NCBI GenBank assembly: GCA_039698035.1
Contig: JBDKSW010000012.1
Coordinates: 124,001 to 188,000, forward strand
From: JAJFUI01 sp039698035
GTDB lineage: Bacteria; Planctomycetota; Planctomycetia; Pirellulales; Thermoguttaceae
Length of the DNA stretch: 64,000 bases
Reading direction: 5' to 3'
The notes under the pieces are model-generated. The model was given only the letters and a program-made list of their open reading frames with translations. It searched no databases and was not told where the DNA came from. The translations under genes and the position numbers were made by a program. Numbering within the stretch: position 1 is the stretch's first letter; each line of letters starts with the position of its first letter. Of this stretch, positions 36,744-44,908 are shown one piece after another.

Positions 36744-37964
36744 ATGTGGTCGCGGAAGAGACTTGACATCGGGTGGCGCGATTTGGCGGCAGGGATGATT
36801 CGGGCGTTCTTTCCGCCCGACATCGAGGAGGCCGAGCAAGCGGTTCGAGCGGCTTGGCCGGAGCCGGAAAAGATGTTCCCTTGTCTGTCGGTTCGCAGCG
36901 GGTTCGACCTGCTGCTGTCGACGCTCGACCTGCCGCGCGGCAGTGAAGTGCTCGTCTCGGCGATCACCATTCCCGACATGGTGCGAATCCTCGAGACGCA
37001 TGGCCTCGTGCCGGTGCCCATCGACTTGACGCCGTGGCAGATGGCGGCCGACATCGAGCGATGGCGTTCGGCCCTGACGCCGACGACCCGGGCAATCCTT
37101 GTGGCCCATCTGTTCGGCGGCCGAATCGACATCGAGCCGATCTTGGCGTTCGCCCGACAACACGCATTGCGGGTCTTCGAGGACTGCGCTCAAGGGTTTG
37201 CGGGCACGAGTTACCCGGGACATCCCGAGGCCGACGCCAGCATGTTCAGCTTCGGCGTCATCAAGACCAGCACGGCGTTGGGCGGGGCCGTGCTGCGAAT
37301 CCGCGATGCCAAAGTGCTCGAAGGAATGCGGTGTCGGCAGTCGGGCTGGCCAACGGAAAGCCGATGGCGCTATCCACGGCGACTGGCCAAGTACGGCGCG
37401 TTCAAGCTCTTGACCGGTCGGCCTGCCTGGGGACTGCTCACCACGTTGTGTCGGCGGATGGGCGGCGACTATGACCGGTGGATCAACGGTGCGGCGCGCG
37501 GATTTCCCGGGAACGATTTGCTGCGGCAGATACGCAAGCAACCTTGTGGGCCGCTGCTGGCCGTGCTGGCATGGCGGCTGCGAGACTACGACGTTTGCCG
37601 GTGGGCAAACCAGGCCGAAATGGGGCGAAGCCTGGCGCGGACGCTTGCTGCCGCAGGGATCGCCTGCCCCGGCGCCGGCATGTGCCCCCACGTGTATTGG
37701 GTGTTCGCGGTGACGGTGTCCCACCCGCAAGGCTTGGTCGCCGAGCTGGCGGCCGCCGGCTTTGATGCGACGCAGGGGCAGAGCCTGTGCGTGGTGCAGA
37801 CGCCGCCGGACCGGCCTGGACTGAAGGCGGTCGCCGCCGGAGAACTACTCTCGCAGCTTGTCTTCTTGCCGTTCTATCCCGAGATGCCAAGGGCCGAGTG
37901 CCAGCGCATGGCGGACGTTGTGGTGCGGTGGGCGCAGTGCGAGCCGTCGAAGGCCGTCAGATGA
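36744..37964 (+). CDS. DegT/DnrJ/EryC1/StrS family PLP-dependent aminotransferase-like protein
   Basis: A 406-residue aminotransferase-fold protein. The family mark FSFGVIKTSTALGGAVLRI carries the PLP lysine (IKTS), and VFEDCAQGFAGTSY carries the Asp that holds the pyridine nitrogen. SGFDLLLSTLDLPRGSEVLV resembles the usual N-terminal catalytic-site loop. Family members transaminate nucleotide-sugars or act in polysaccharide and antibiotic synthesis. No sugar-nucleotide genes are near, and similarity to one substrate class is not clear. The ATG at 36744 is preferred; the open frame runs to 36591 with no conserved sequence. It follows bamA by 213 bases and stands alone. Confidence 0.75.
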   Translation: MWSRKRLDIGWRDLAAGMIRAFFPPDIEEAEQAVRAAWPEPEKMFPCLSVRSGFDLLLSTLDLPRGSEVLVSAITIPDMVRILETHGLVPVPIDLTPWQMAADIERWRSALTPTTRAILVAHLFGGRIDIEPILAFARQHALRVFEDCAQGFAGTSYPGHPEADASMFSFGVIKTSTALGGAVLRIRDAKVLEGMRCRQSGWPTESRWRYPRRLAKYGAFKLLTGRPAWGLLTTLCRRMGGDYDRWINGAARGFPGNDLLRQIRKQPCGPLLAVLAWRLRDYDVCRWANQAEMGRSLARTLAAAGIACPGAGMCPHVYWVFAVTVSHPQGLVAELAAAGFDATQGQSLCVVQTPPDRPGLKAVAAGELLSQLVFLPFYPEMPRAECQRMADVVVRWAQCEPSKAVR

Positions 37965-38715
37965 GCTGCGGATGGGTCGTGGTGGCCGAATCGGGGCCGT
38001 TGTCAGATCGTGGGGGGCGGGCGTCGGCAGGTCCGGCACGGATGCTAGGACCGATTCACTCGCTACGACCCGACATTCTTTCTAAAGTCGCACCCCGAAG
38101 CGGATCGAAGTAATCTTTCGGGAAGCCTTATTCTGCGGCAAACAGCCAACGCGGCGGTTTACCGAAGGATGAGGTTACAGGGGGGAACCTGCCAAGAAGG
38201 CCATGCCTTGACCGTCCGCCATTGCCTCTCCAGGGCGGCGCGGTCCGCGAGTCCCACCTCTGTCGGTTAGCGGTTCGCCGGAGTGATGGCGTGCGGTTTC
38301 TTAGTTAGCAACTTGTACCGGTTGTCAGGGTGCCACCTAGACCGTGGCAGGCACGGGGCGAAGCGAGCTATGAGCCGAGCCGGAGAATTATGCCGAGAGT
38401 CGGAGTCAATGGAAATAGGTTGGCTGGAACACGCCTTCCCTATTTTACGGATTTTCTCTGACTTCCGGTTGCCGTGGTTGCCGATGTAGTAAGTACGGCG
38501 CGGGTCAGAAGGAGCTGAGCCACAGCCAACAGAGCGAGGAGAACGAGGTCCCGACCCAGAGCCTGCGGAAAAGTCCACCGCTGCCCAGACGGTGGAGACG
38601 AGGGAACGCCCTAGGGGAGAAGATCCGCGGGTCCAAGGGACCAGAGCGCTCGGCAGGACGCCCGTCCAGCCGAGATACAACCAAACAACGCGATTCATAT
38701 ATCGGAGAGCCTGCG
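37965..38715. other. Intergenic/leader region, 751 bases, hairpin-rich on its right side
   Basis: No gene is supported on either strand; the minus strand is open across 38267-38698 but has no ribosome site or recognisable family. The right part has several inverted repeats on the plus strand: GTCCACCG against CGGTGGAGAC near 38570-38600, GGTCC against GGACC near 38630-38645, and a strong one at 38649-38674. This could be a long structured leader for the regulator gene at 38716 or a small RNA. It does not match tmRNA, RNase P or SRP RNA patterns that I can recognise. Confidence 0.4.
38649..38674 (+). promoter_or_regulatory. Stem-loop 42 bases upstream of the HTH-receiver start
   Basis: CTCGGC (38649-38654) and GGAC pair with GTCC and GCCGAG across a GCCC loop, broken only by one A-A mismatch. 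There is no T run, so it is not a terminator. It ends about 30 bases before the ribosome site GGAGAG. Confidence 0.5.
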
Positions 38716-39288
38716 ATGAAGGTCTTCACAACTGGTCAGGTCGCCAAGATATGTAAGGTGGCCCCCCGCACTGTCAGCAAGTGGTTCGATTCGGGCCGCC
38801 TGAAGGGGTATCGCATTCCCGGGTCGCAAGACCGGCGTATTCCCCGGGAATATCTGATTAAGTTCCTCAAGGAACACGGGATGCCTTTGGGCGATCTGGA
38901 AGACGAGGCGATGGCCAAGGTCTTGATCGTCGCCCAGGACCAAGTCCTGATCGAGAACCTGAAGCGGGAACTGCCGTTGGAGCACTCGTTCAAGGCGGCG
39001 GTTGCCGCGAGCGGGTTTGACGCCGGCATCCAGGCCGAGAGCTTCCACCCGGATTGCATCATCGTCGACTTCTCGATTGGCCGGACCGAAGCGTTGCAGA
39101 TTTGCCAGAATCTCCGCCGCAACAACGAGTTTGCGGAAGTGATTCTGATTGCCCTGTTGCCGGACGACGGCAGCTCGGTGAGCTTCGACCGCTCGGCCAT
39201 CAACGAGACGTTCAAGAAGCCGTTTGATTCGGCCCTGCTTGCCGAGCGGCTCCGGACCTTGATTGGCGCGAAGAAGGAGCTGGTCTAA
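38716..39288 (+). CDS. Helix-turn-helix (excisionase type) plus receiver-like domain protein
   Basis: A 190-residue putative regulator with reversed architecture: DNA-binding domain first, receiver-like domain last. Residues 1-55 match the excisionase/MerR-like HTH (MKVFTTGQVAKICKVAPRTV, WFDSGRLKGYRIPG, RRIPREYLIKF). Residues 67-185 look like a receiver domain: VLIVAQDQV (acidic start), CIIVDFSIG with the likely phospho-acceptor Asp, ALLPDD where a Thr/Ser is usual, and FKKPFD with the conserved Lys-Pro. Only one acidic residue is seen at the first strand, so phosphorylation may be weak or absent. GGAGAG precedes the ATG. No histidine kinase is near. A terminator follows at 39356. Confidence 0.8.
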   Translation: MKVFTTGQVAKICKVAPRTVSKWFDSGRLKGYRIPGSQDRRIPREYLIKFLKEHGMPLGDLEDEAMAKVLIVAQDQVLIENLKRELPLEHSFKAAVAASGFDAGIQAESFHPDCIIVDFSIGRTEALQICQNLRRNNEFAEVILIALLPDDGSSVSFDRSAINETFKKPFDSALLAERLRTLIGAKKELV

Positions 39289-39355
39289 GACCGCTTCGGA
39301 AACGATTCGCCGCACCCCATGGCGGCGAATATGCGAGAATCGCCGATTCGCTCAC

Positions 39356-39393
39356 CCCGTCGCGGCTTGACCCCCGCGACGGGATAATTTTTT
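39356..39393 (+). terminator. Rho-independent terminator of the HTH-receiver gene
   Basis: CCCGTCGCGG (39356-39365) pairs with CCGCGACGGG (39374-39383) across an 8-base loop, then ATAATTTTTT. The T run is on the plus-strand side, so it serves the regulator gene rather than the convergent pdxJ. Confidence 0.85.
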
Positions 39394-39420
39394 CTTGGGG
39401 GCGCCGCTGCGAAGCGTGCC

Positions 39421-40137
39421 CTAGAGCGAGACGAGCCGCTTCATCTCGCGGACGGCCGACTCGAAACCGACCATGAGGGCTCGGGCGACGATGCTGTGGC
39501 CGATGTTCAATTCGTGCATCGCGGGGATCGCGGCCACGGGGCGAACGTTGCGGTAAGTCAGCCCATGACCGGCATGGAGCGTCATGCCGGCTTGGGTCAC
39601 CAAAGCGGCGGCCTGTTTCAGTGTCTCGAGCGCTTGGTCCTGTTCGGGCCCGGGCGTTGCCAAGGCATACTGTCCCGTGTGCAGCTCCACCGCGTCGGCC
39701 CGCAGTCGGGCGGCTTCCTCGATCTGCCGGGGATCGGGATCGAGGAACAGGCTGACCGAGATGCCAGCTTGTCGCAGGCGGTCGACGGCGCGCGCCACAT
39801 GGTCGCGTCGGGCGGAAACATCCAGCCCGCCTTCGGTCGTCACCTCTTCGCGCCGTTCGGGCACGAGCGTCGCCTGGTTCGGCTTTGCCTGGCACGCGAT
39901 TTCGACGATCTCGGGCTCGCAGGCCATTTCCAGGTTCAGCTTCACCGTGACCGTCTGGCGAAGGATATGCAGGTCGCGGTCTGAGATGTGGCGACGGTCT
40001 TCGCGCAGGTGGATGGTGATGCCGTCGGCTCCGCCGAGTTCGGCCAGCGCGGCGGCCCAAACGGGGTCGGGCTCGTTCGTGCGGCGGGCCTGGCGGACGG
40101 TGGCTACGTGGTCGATATTGACGCCGAGTTGAATCAT
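39421..40137 (-). CDS. pdxJ: Pyridoxine 5'-phosphate synthase
   Basis: A 238-residue TIM-barrel enzyme that condenses 1-deoxyxylulose 5-phosphate with 3-amino-2-oxopropyl phosphate in the last building step of vitamin B6. MIQLGVNIDHVATVRQARR is the standard start, with the conserved Asn and His. DGITIHLREDRRHISDRDL carries the catalytic His/Arg region, and NLEMACEPEI, HAGHGLTYRN and ELNIGHSIVARAL complete the barrel. I use the ATG at 40137; the open frame begins nine codons earlier with an unconserved hydrophobic run. Length and all key motifs are normal. It stands between the regulator gene and the parvulin gene, 58 bases downstream of the latter and on the same strand. Confidence 0.95.
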   Translation of the reverse strand: MIQLGVNIDHVATVRQARRTNEPDPVWAAALAELGGADGITIHLREDRRHISDRDLHILRQTVTVKLNLEMACEPEIVEIACQAKPNQATLVPERREEVTTEGGLDVSARRDHVARAVDRLRQAGISVSLFLDPDPRQIEEAARLRADAVELHTGQYALATPGPEQDQALETLKQAAALVTQAGMTLHAGHGLTYRNVRPVAAIPAMHELNIGHSIVARALMVGFESAVREMKRLVSL

Positions 40138-40195
40138 GGCGGCGATTATAGCAGATGCGATCACACGGGAAAGGGTCGGAAGAGGCCGGCCCGCC

Positions 40196-41458
40196 TTACC
40201 GGAGACGTTCGTCGTAAATCGACTTGGCGGCCGTCTGCTGCTCGGGCTTTTCCTTGTCGAAAATGGTCCAGACGGCGGTGCGCCCCTTGAGCTTGTCCAG
40301 GTACTCGGTGATTTGTTTTTTCCGTCGCTCTTCCATGATTTTGGTTCGGATCTCGACCTGGGCCTCGAGAAACGGCGTGACCATGACCTCCTCGCGTTGC
40401 GTCACGCGGACGATGTGGAATCCGGTGGGCCCTTCGATGATCGGGCTGAGCTGTCCGACCGGGAGGGTGAACAAGGCCTGATCGATGGCTTGGCAGACGA
40501 GACTGCCTTGGGCGGTCCAATCGCGGCGTCCGCCCTTGGAGGCCGTGACGCCGTCGGACGCCTTGGCGACCTCGGCGAACGGCGCGCCGGCCACGACTTG
40601 GTTGCCCAGCCGGGCGATCGCCTCGCCGGCCGCTTCTTTCGTCGGGTATCTGGCGAAGCCGATCATTAACTCTTCCCACTTCGCACGCGACGGCTTCGTG
40701 AAATCGTCGGTATGCTTGCGGTAGTAGGTCAGCATCTGGTCGTAGGTGACTTCCTCGTTGACCTTGATTTGCATGCCGACCCACTGGCGGGCCAGTTCGT
40801 GCTCGCAGTACGCGCGTTTCATCTTCTCGACCGAGGAGCCAACCATTTTCAGCTTCGCGTCCAATTCGGTGCGCGAGTTGGCGCCCGACTGTTTGATCAT
40901 CTTGTCCAGCTCTTGCTCTTCGAACATTTTGCCAAGCTGCTCGTGGACGTGAGTCCAACCCTCGCTGGGAATCGTTCGCTTGGCGTCTTGGGTAATCAGC
41001 AGCGTTTCGATGCGCCGTTGGAGTCCCTGCTGGATGAGCTGTTTGCGCTGTGCTTCGATTTCGGCGGAAGGAATGCGGCCCTGGTTTCTCATGCAGAACT
41101 CGTTGACGGACGGCATGATCTCGCTGGCCAGAATGATTTCCTGGCCGACGCCTCCGAGCTTGACCGCGCCCTCGCAAACGTGCAGTTCGCCGGCTGGCAA
41201 ACCTTTGTCGCGGCCGGACGAGCCGGTTCGCTGGTCGGGCGAGGGATCCGTCGGCCAAGTCGAGGGACGCGACGGCGCGCCGGGGTTCGCCGGGGCGCTC
41301 GGTCCGGTGAACTGTCCGCGCCAATTCGATGACGCTCCCGACGCCGGCGTCATGGGCGTGACCCCATTGTTCGCCGAGTCCTGGGCGGCCGCCGAGCAAA
41401 CGGCGCAGGCCACCAGGATGAAAACAATCAGGAACTTTGCTGAGTGAGTGCAATTCAT
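40196..41458 (-). CDS. Exported parvulin-type peptidyl-prolyl isomerase (SurA-like)
   Basis: A 420-residue exported chaperone/isomerase. A signal peptide (FLIVFILVACAVCSAAAQ) is followed by an N-terminal chaperone part (GVGQEIILASEIMPSVNEFC, MRNQGRIPSAEIEAQRKQ), which is like SurA. A PPIC/rotamase domain lies near residues 225-330 (AKWEELMIGFARYPTKEAAG, VVAGAPFAEVAKASDGVTAS, GFHIVRVTQREE). It would fold outer-membrane proteins in the periplasm, and bamA lies 5 kb away on the other strand. The ATG at 41458 gives the signal peptide; an opening 15 codons upstream adds a basic tail. Only one rotamase domain is seen, against two in E. coli SurA. Confidence 0.82.
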   Translation of the reverse strand: MNCTHSAKFLIVFILVACAVCSAAAQDSANNGVTPMTPASGASSNWRGQFTGPSAPANPGAPSRPSTWPTDPSPDQRTGSSGRDKGLPAGELHVCEGAVKLGGVGQEIILASEIMPSVNEFCMRNQGRIPSAEIEAQRKQLIQQGLQRRIETLLITQDAKRTIPSEGWTHVHEQLGKMFEEQELDKMIKQSGANSRTELDAKLKMVGSSVEKMKRAYCEHELARQWVGMQIKVNEEVTYDQMLTYYRKHTDDFTKPSRAKWEELMIGFARYPTKEAAGEAIARLGNQVVAGAPFAEVAKASDGVTASKGGRRDWTAQGSLVCQAIDQALFTLPVGQLSPIIEGPTGFHIVRVTQREEVMVTPFLEAQVEIRTKIMEERRKKQITEYLDKLKGRTAVWTIFDKEKPEQQTAAKSIYDERLR

Positions 41459-41567
41459 GGCCGGGACCAAGGAGAAAAAGATGGCATGCGGGGGATGGGA
41501 CAAGTGAGTCGCAGCCGATGGCAGCGCCTGTTCGCCCCTGCTTTTTCGCGGCGGAATTATAGACGTG

Positions 41568-44500
41568 TCAGGTCTCTCGCTGCAACAGGGATTTCACTTG
41601 GCCGAAGAGCTCGTCGGTCGTCGCAAGTGCTTTCCCCAGAGGGAGATACGCACTTTGCCCATCGACCACGCGGAGTCGTCCGCCGTTGAGTCGCGCCAAA
41701 CGGTCGATTTGTCGTCGGGACGAGTACCGAAAAACGGCGAACTGATCTTCCAAGTGGATCGACGTGATACCCCAGCGATGGGCGGCCACGCGGATGCCGG
41801 CCAGCGTCAGCAAATGCTGCACCGGCGGCGGCGGTGGGCCGAAGCGATCCGCCAATTCGGCGGCCATGTCGTTCAGCTCCGACGCGCTCGACACCCGGGC
41901 GAGCCGGCGATAGAGATCGATCTTCAGTCGCATGTCCGACACGTAGGCGCGGGGGAGGTAGCCCTCGCCGGGCAGATCGACATCGACCTCGATCACGGTT
42001 TTCGGCGGCAGCGACCTCAGCCGGCCGACGGCCTGTTCGAGCAGGTCGCAATAGAGTTCGTAGCCGATGGCCGCGATGTGGCCGCTCTGTTCGGCGCCGA
42101 GGATGTTGCCGGCGCCGCGGATTTCGAGGTCTCGCATGGCGATGGCGAACCCGGCGCCCAGGCGACTGAACTCTTCGATCGCCCGAAGCCGTTTGGCCGC
42201 GGTCGGCGAAAGGTTCTTGTTCGGGTCGATCAACAGATAGCAGTAGGCGCGATGTTTGTACCGCCCGACACGGCCACGAAGCTGGTGCAGGTCGGCCAGT
42301 CCGTAGCGGTCGGCCTCGTCGATGAAGATCGTGTTGGCATTCGGGATGTCCAATCCGCTCTCGACGATCGTCGTGGCCAGCAACAGATCGCAGCGGCGGT
42401 CGAGAAAAGCGAGCATGACGTGTTCGAGCTCGTTTTCATTCATTTGGCCGTGGGCCACGGCCAGCCGGGCCTCGGGCACGATCTGGCGCAATCGCCGGGC
42501 GACGACCTCGATGTCCTCGACCCGATTGTGGACGAAGAAGATTTGCCCGCCGCGGTTCAACTCGCGCAGCACGGCTTGGCGAACCAACTCGGGGTCGAAG
42601 CGGCCGACGCGCGTTTCGACGGCCAAGCGATCCTCGGGGGGCGTCTCGAGGTTCGAGATGTCGCGCAGGCCAAGGAGGCCCATGTGGAGTGTTCGCGGGA
42701 TGGGCGTGGCCGTCATGGTCAGCACGTCGACAATGCCGCGCAGGGCCTTGAGCCGCTCCTTGACCTCGACGCCGAATCGCTGTTCCTCGTCGATGATGAC
42801 CAGCCCGAGATTGTGAAATCGAACGTCGGGTTGAGCCAGTCGGTGCGTGCCGATAACAACGTCGATGGAACCCTCTTCGAGGCCGCGGATGATTTGCGAT
42901 TGCCGTCGCTTGGCGGCGAACCGCGAGAGCGACGCGATCTCGAACGGGAACTCGGCCATTCGGGCGGTGAAGGTTCGCTCGTGCTGTTCGCAAAGGAGCG
43001 TCGTGGGCACGAGGACGGCCACCTGAAAGCCGGCGTCCACGGCCTTGAACGCGGCCCGCATGGCAAGCTCGGTTTTTCCGTAGCCGACGTCGCCGCAAAG
43101 CAGTCGGTCCATCGGACGCGGGAGGCACATGTCGCGTTTGATGGCGTCGATCGTGACCAACTGATCGACCGTTTCCTGATAGGGAAAGGAGGCGTCGAAC
43201 TCGCGCTGCCATTCGGTGTCGAGCGGATAGGCGATGCCAGGTCGGGCAGATCGAGCCGCCTGCAATTCGAGCATGTCGGCGGCCAAATCGGTGACGGCCT
43301 GCTCGACGCGGCCCTTTTGGCGTTCCCACATGCGCCCGCCGAGTTTGGCGAGCGTGGGGCGGCTTTTGCTGCCGCCGACATACTTTTGCACCAGCCCGAT
43401 TTTGGCGGCAGGCACGTAGAGCTTCGTTCGGCCGGCAAACTCGAGTTCGAGGTGTTCCTCGGCCTGCCCATTCTTCTCCAGCAATCGCAGTCCGCGGTAT
43501 CGGGCGATGCCGTGACCGACGTGAACGACGAGGTCGCCCTCTCGCAATTCGAGGAAGCTGTCGATGACGCGCGACAACCGCCGCCCGGTAGGCCGCCGCA
43601 GGTCGGTTCGGTGGAACAGTTCGCCGCTGCTTAAGAGCACGATCCGGTCGGAGACGAGCCGGAATCCGTGGTGAAGCGTGCCGATGAGGAGGTGGAGGCG
43701 ACTTTCCCGGGCCGCCTGGGTGGCGCCAAAAATGTCGCCGAGCCGCTGGACTTCGGCATCGGTTTGGCAGACCACGAAGAGCTGCTGGCCGGCGCCCGCC
43801 TCGTCGAGTTCGTCGCGGACCCGGTTCATGTCGCCGCTGAAGCGCTCGACCGATTCGACGCGGAGTCGGCAGGTGGTTTCCAACGACGCGGTGGCGACGG
43901 CCGACGCCGCTACGGAAGGAAAGCGGAAGACCTGGCGCAGCACGTCAGAGACGGTGTGGAATTGCGGAAAGGGCAGGGGGGAGAGCGGAGAAGGAACCGT
44001 GGAGGGGACATTTGCGTTTGCCGAGATTTGGGCGTCGGGACTGCCCGGCCTCCCGTCGACCCTTTCCAGATACTGTCGGCCCTGCTGTTCCAAGTCCATC
44101 GGCTCGATCAGCAGGAACCAGCTTTGTGGCGGCAGATAGTCGGCCAGATGGGACCGGTCGCCGGCCGCCGGGCCGAGGATTGTCACGTCGACGCTTGCCA
44201 GTGACGCCAGACTCCGCTGGCTAGCGATCTCGAACCGGCGAATCGACTCGATTTCGTCGCCGAAGAATTCAACGCGGACGGGCCAATCCCAGTCCGGCGC
44301 AAAGATATCGACAATGCCGCCGCGCACGGCAAACTCGCCCGGCAGATCGACGGCCGGCGTGTTCACTAGTCCGCTTTCAGTCATCCAGCGGGCAAGGTCG
44401 GCGACGGCCAGGGCATCGCCCACCCGGAGCGACCGCGTTTGGCGTTGCAGCGTCTCGCGGCTGGGCACCGGTTGCAGCAGGCTCTGGATGCTGGTCACGA

Positions 44501-44897
44501 CGAGCTTCGGCGCGGGCGTTGCGCCATGGCCCTCGACGTCGGCCAGCAGCTTGAGCAGATGAATCCGCTGGCCGAAGACCTCGTCGTGGATTGGCCGCTC
44601 GGGCGATTCCCAGGCGGGGAACGGCGAGGGCTTGATCTGGCTGAACAGGGCCAAGTCGTCGATGAGCTCATCGACCTGCTCGACCTGGGAGCAGACGACG
44701 ACCAGCGTGGCCGGGGCATGGGCGGCAAGCGTGGCCGCCACGAGCGCGCAGGACGAACCCCAGACTCCGTCCAGGGTCGCCGCATTGCCCTTTTCCAAAC
44801 TGGCGACGATCTCCGCGAAGTCCTGTTGTCGCTCCAGGCGTTCGACCAGTTTTTTCAACTGTTCGGCTGCAAAGGCAGCCGCTTCGCCGCTTGCCAT
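41568..44897 (-). CDS. mfd: Transcription-repair coupling factor
   Basis: A 1,109-residue DNA translocase that removes stalled RNA polymerase and recruits UvrA. The N-terminal UvrB-like part (residues about 1-380) includes SPFPAWESPERPIHDEVF. The RNA-polymerase-interacting domain starts near EGDLVVHVGHGIARYRGL. The helicase has GDVGYGKTELAMRAAFKAV (Walker A), IDEEQRFG (Walker B) and MTATPIPRTLHMGLLGLR (motif III). The TRG part has ATTIVESGLDIPNANTI and QLRGRVGR. The length is close to the E. coli protein (1,148). The start ATG at 44897 lies 11 bases beyond the stop of the zinc-ribbon gene, so they are probably cotranscribed. Confidence 0.97.
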   Translation of the reverse strand: MASGEAAAFAAEQLKKLVERLERQQDFAEIVASLEKGNAATLDGVWGSSCALVAATLAAHAPATLVVVCSQVEQVDELIDDLALFSQIKPSPFPAWESPERPIHDEVFGQRIHLLKLLADVEGHGATPAPKLVVTSIQSLLQPVPSRETLQRQTRSLRVGDALAVADLARWMTESGLVNTPAVDLPGEFAVRGGIVDIFAPDWDWPVRVEFFGDEIESIRRFEIASQRSLASLASVDVTILGPAAGDRSHLADYLPPQSWFLLIEPMDLEQQGRQYLERVDGRPGSPDAQISANANVPSTVPSPLSPLPFPQFHTVSDVLRQVFRFPSVAASAVATASLETTCRLRVESVERFSGDMNRVRDELDEAGAGQQLFVVCQTDAEVQRLGDIFGATQAARESRLHLLIGTLHHGFRLVSDRIVLLSSGELFHRTDLRRPTGRRLSRVIDSFLELREGDLVVHVGHGIARYRGLRLLEKNGQAEEHLELEFAGRTKLYVPAAKIGLVQKYVGGSKSRPTLAKLGGRMWERQKGRVEQAVTDLAADMLELQAARSARPGIAYPLDTEWQREFDASFPYQETVDQLVTIDAIKRDMCLPRPMDRLLCGDVGYGKTELAMRAAFKAVDAGFQVAVLVPTTLLCEQHERTFTARMAEFPFEIASLSRFAAKRRQSQIIRGLEEGSIDVVIGTHRLAQPDVRFHNLGLVIIDEEQRFGVEVKERLKALRGIVDVLTMTATPIPRTLHMGLLGLRDISNLETPPEDRLAVETRVGRFDPELVRQAVLRELNRGGQIFFVHNRVEDIEVVARRLRQIVPEARLAVAHGQMNENELEHVMLAFLDRRCDLLLATTIVESGLDIPNANTIFIDEADRYGLADLHQLRGRVGRYKHRAYCYLLIDPNKNLSPTAAKRLRAIEEFSRLGAGFAIAMRDLEIRGAGNILGAEQSGHIAAIGYELYCDLLEQAVGRLRSLPPKTVIEVDVDLPGEGYLPRAYVSDMRLKIDLYRRLARVSSASELNDMAAELADRFGPPPPPVQHLLTLAGIRVAAHRWGITSIHLEDQFAVFRYSSRRQIDRLARLNGGRLRVVDGQSAYLPLGKALATTDELFGQVKSLLQRET

Positions 44898-44908
44898 ATC
44901 TGGCAGGA

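Noticed and set aside
38267..38698. Open frame of 143 codons on the minus strand in the leader region
   Set aside because: No ribosome site and no resemblance to a protein family. The hairpins on the plus strand are a better explanation.
37965..38715. tmRNA, RNase P RNA or SRP RNA in the long gap
   Set aside because: None of the sequence marks I know for these RNAs could be found on either strand.
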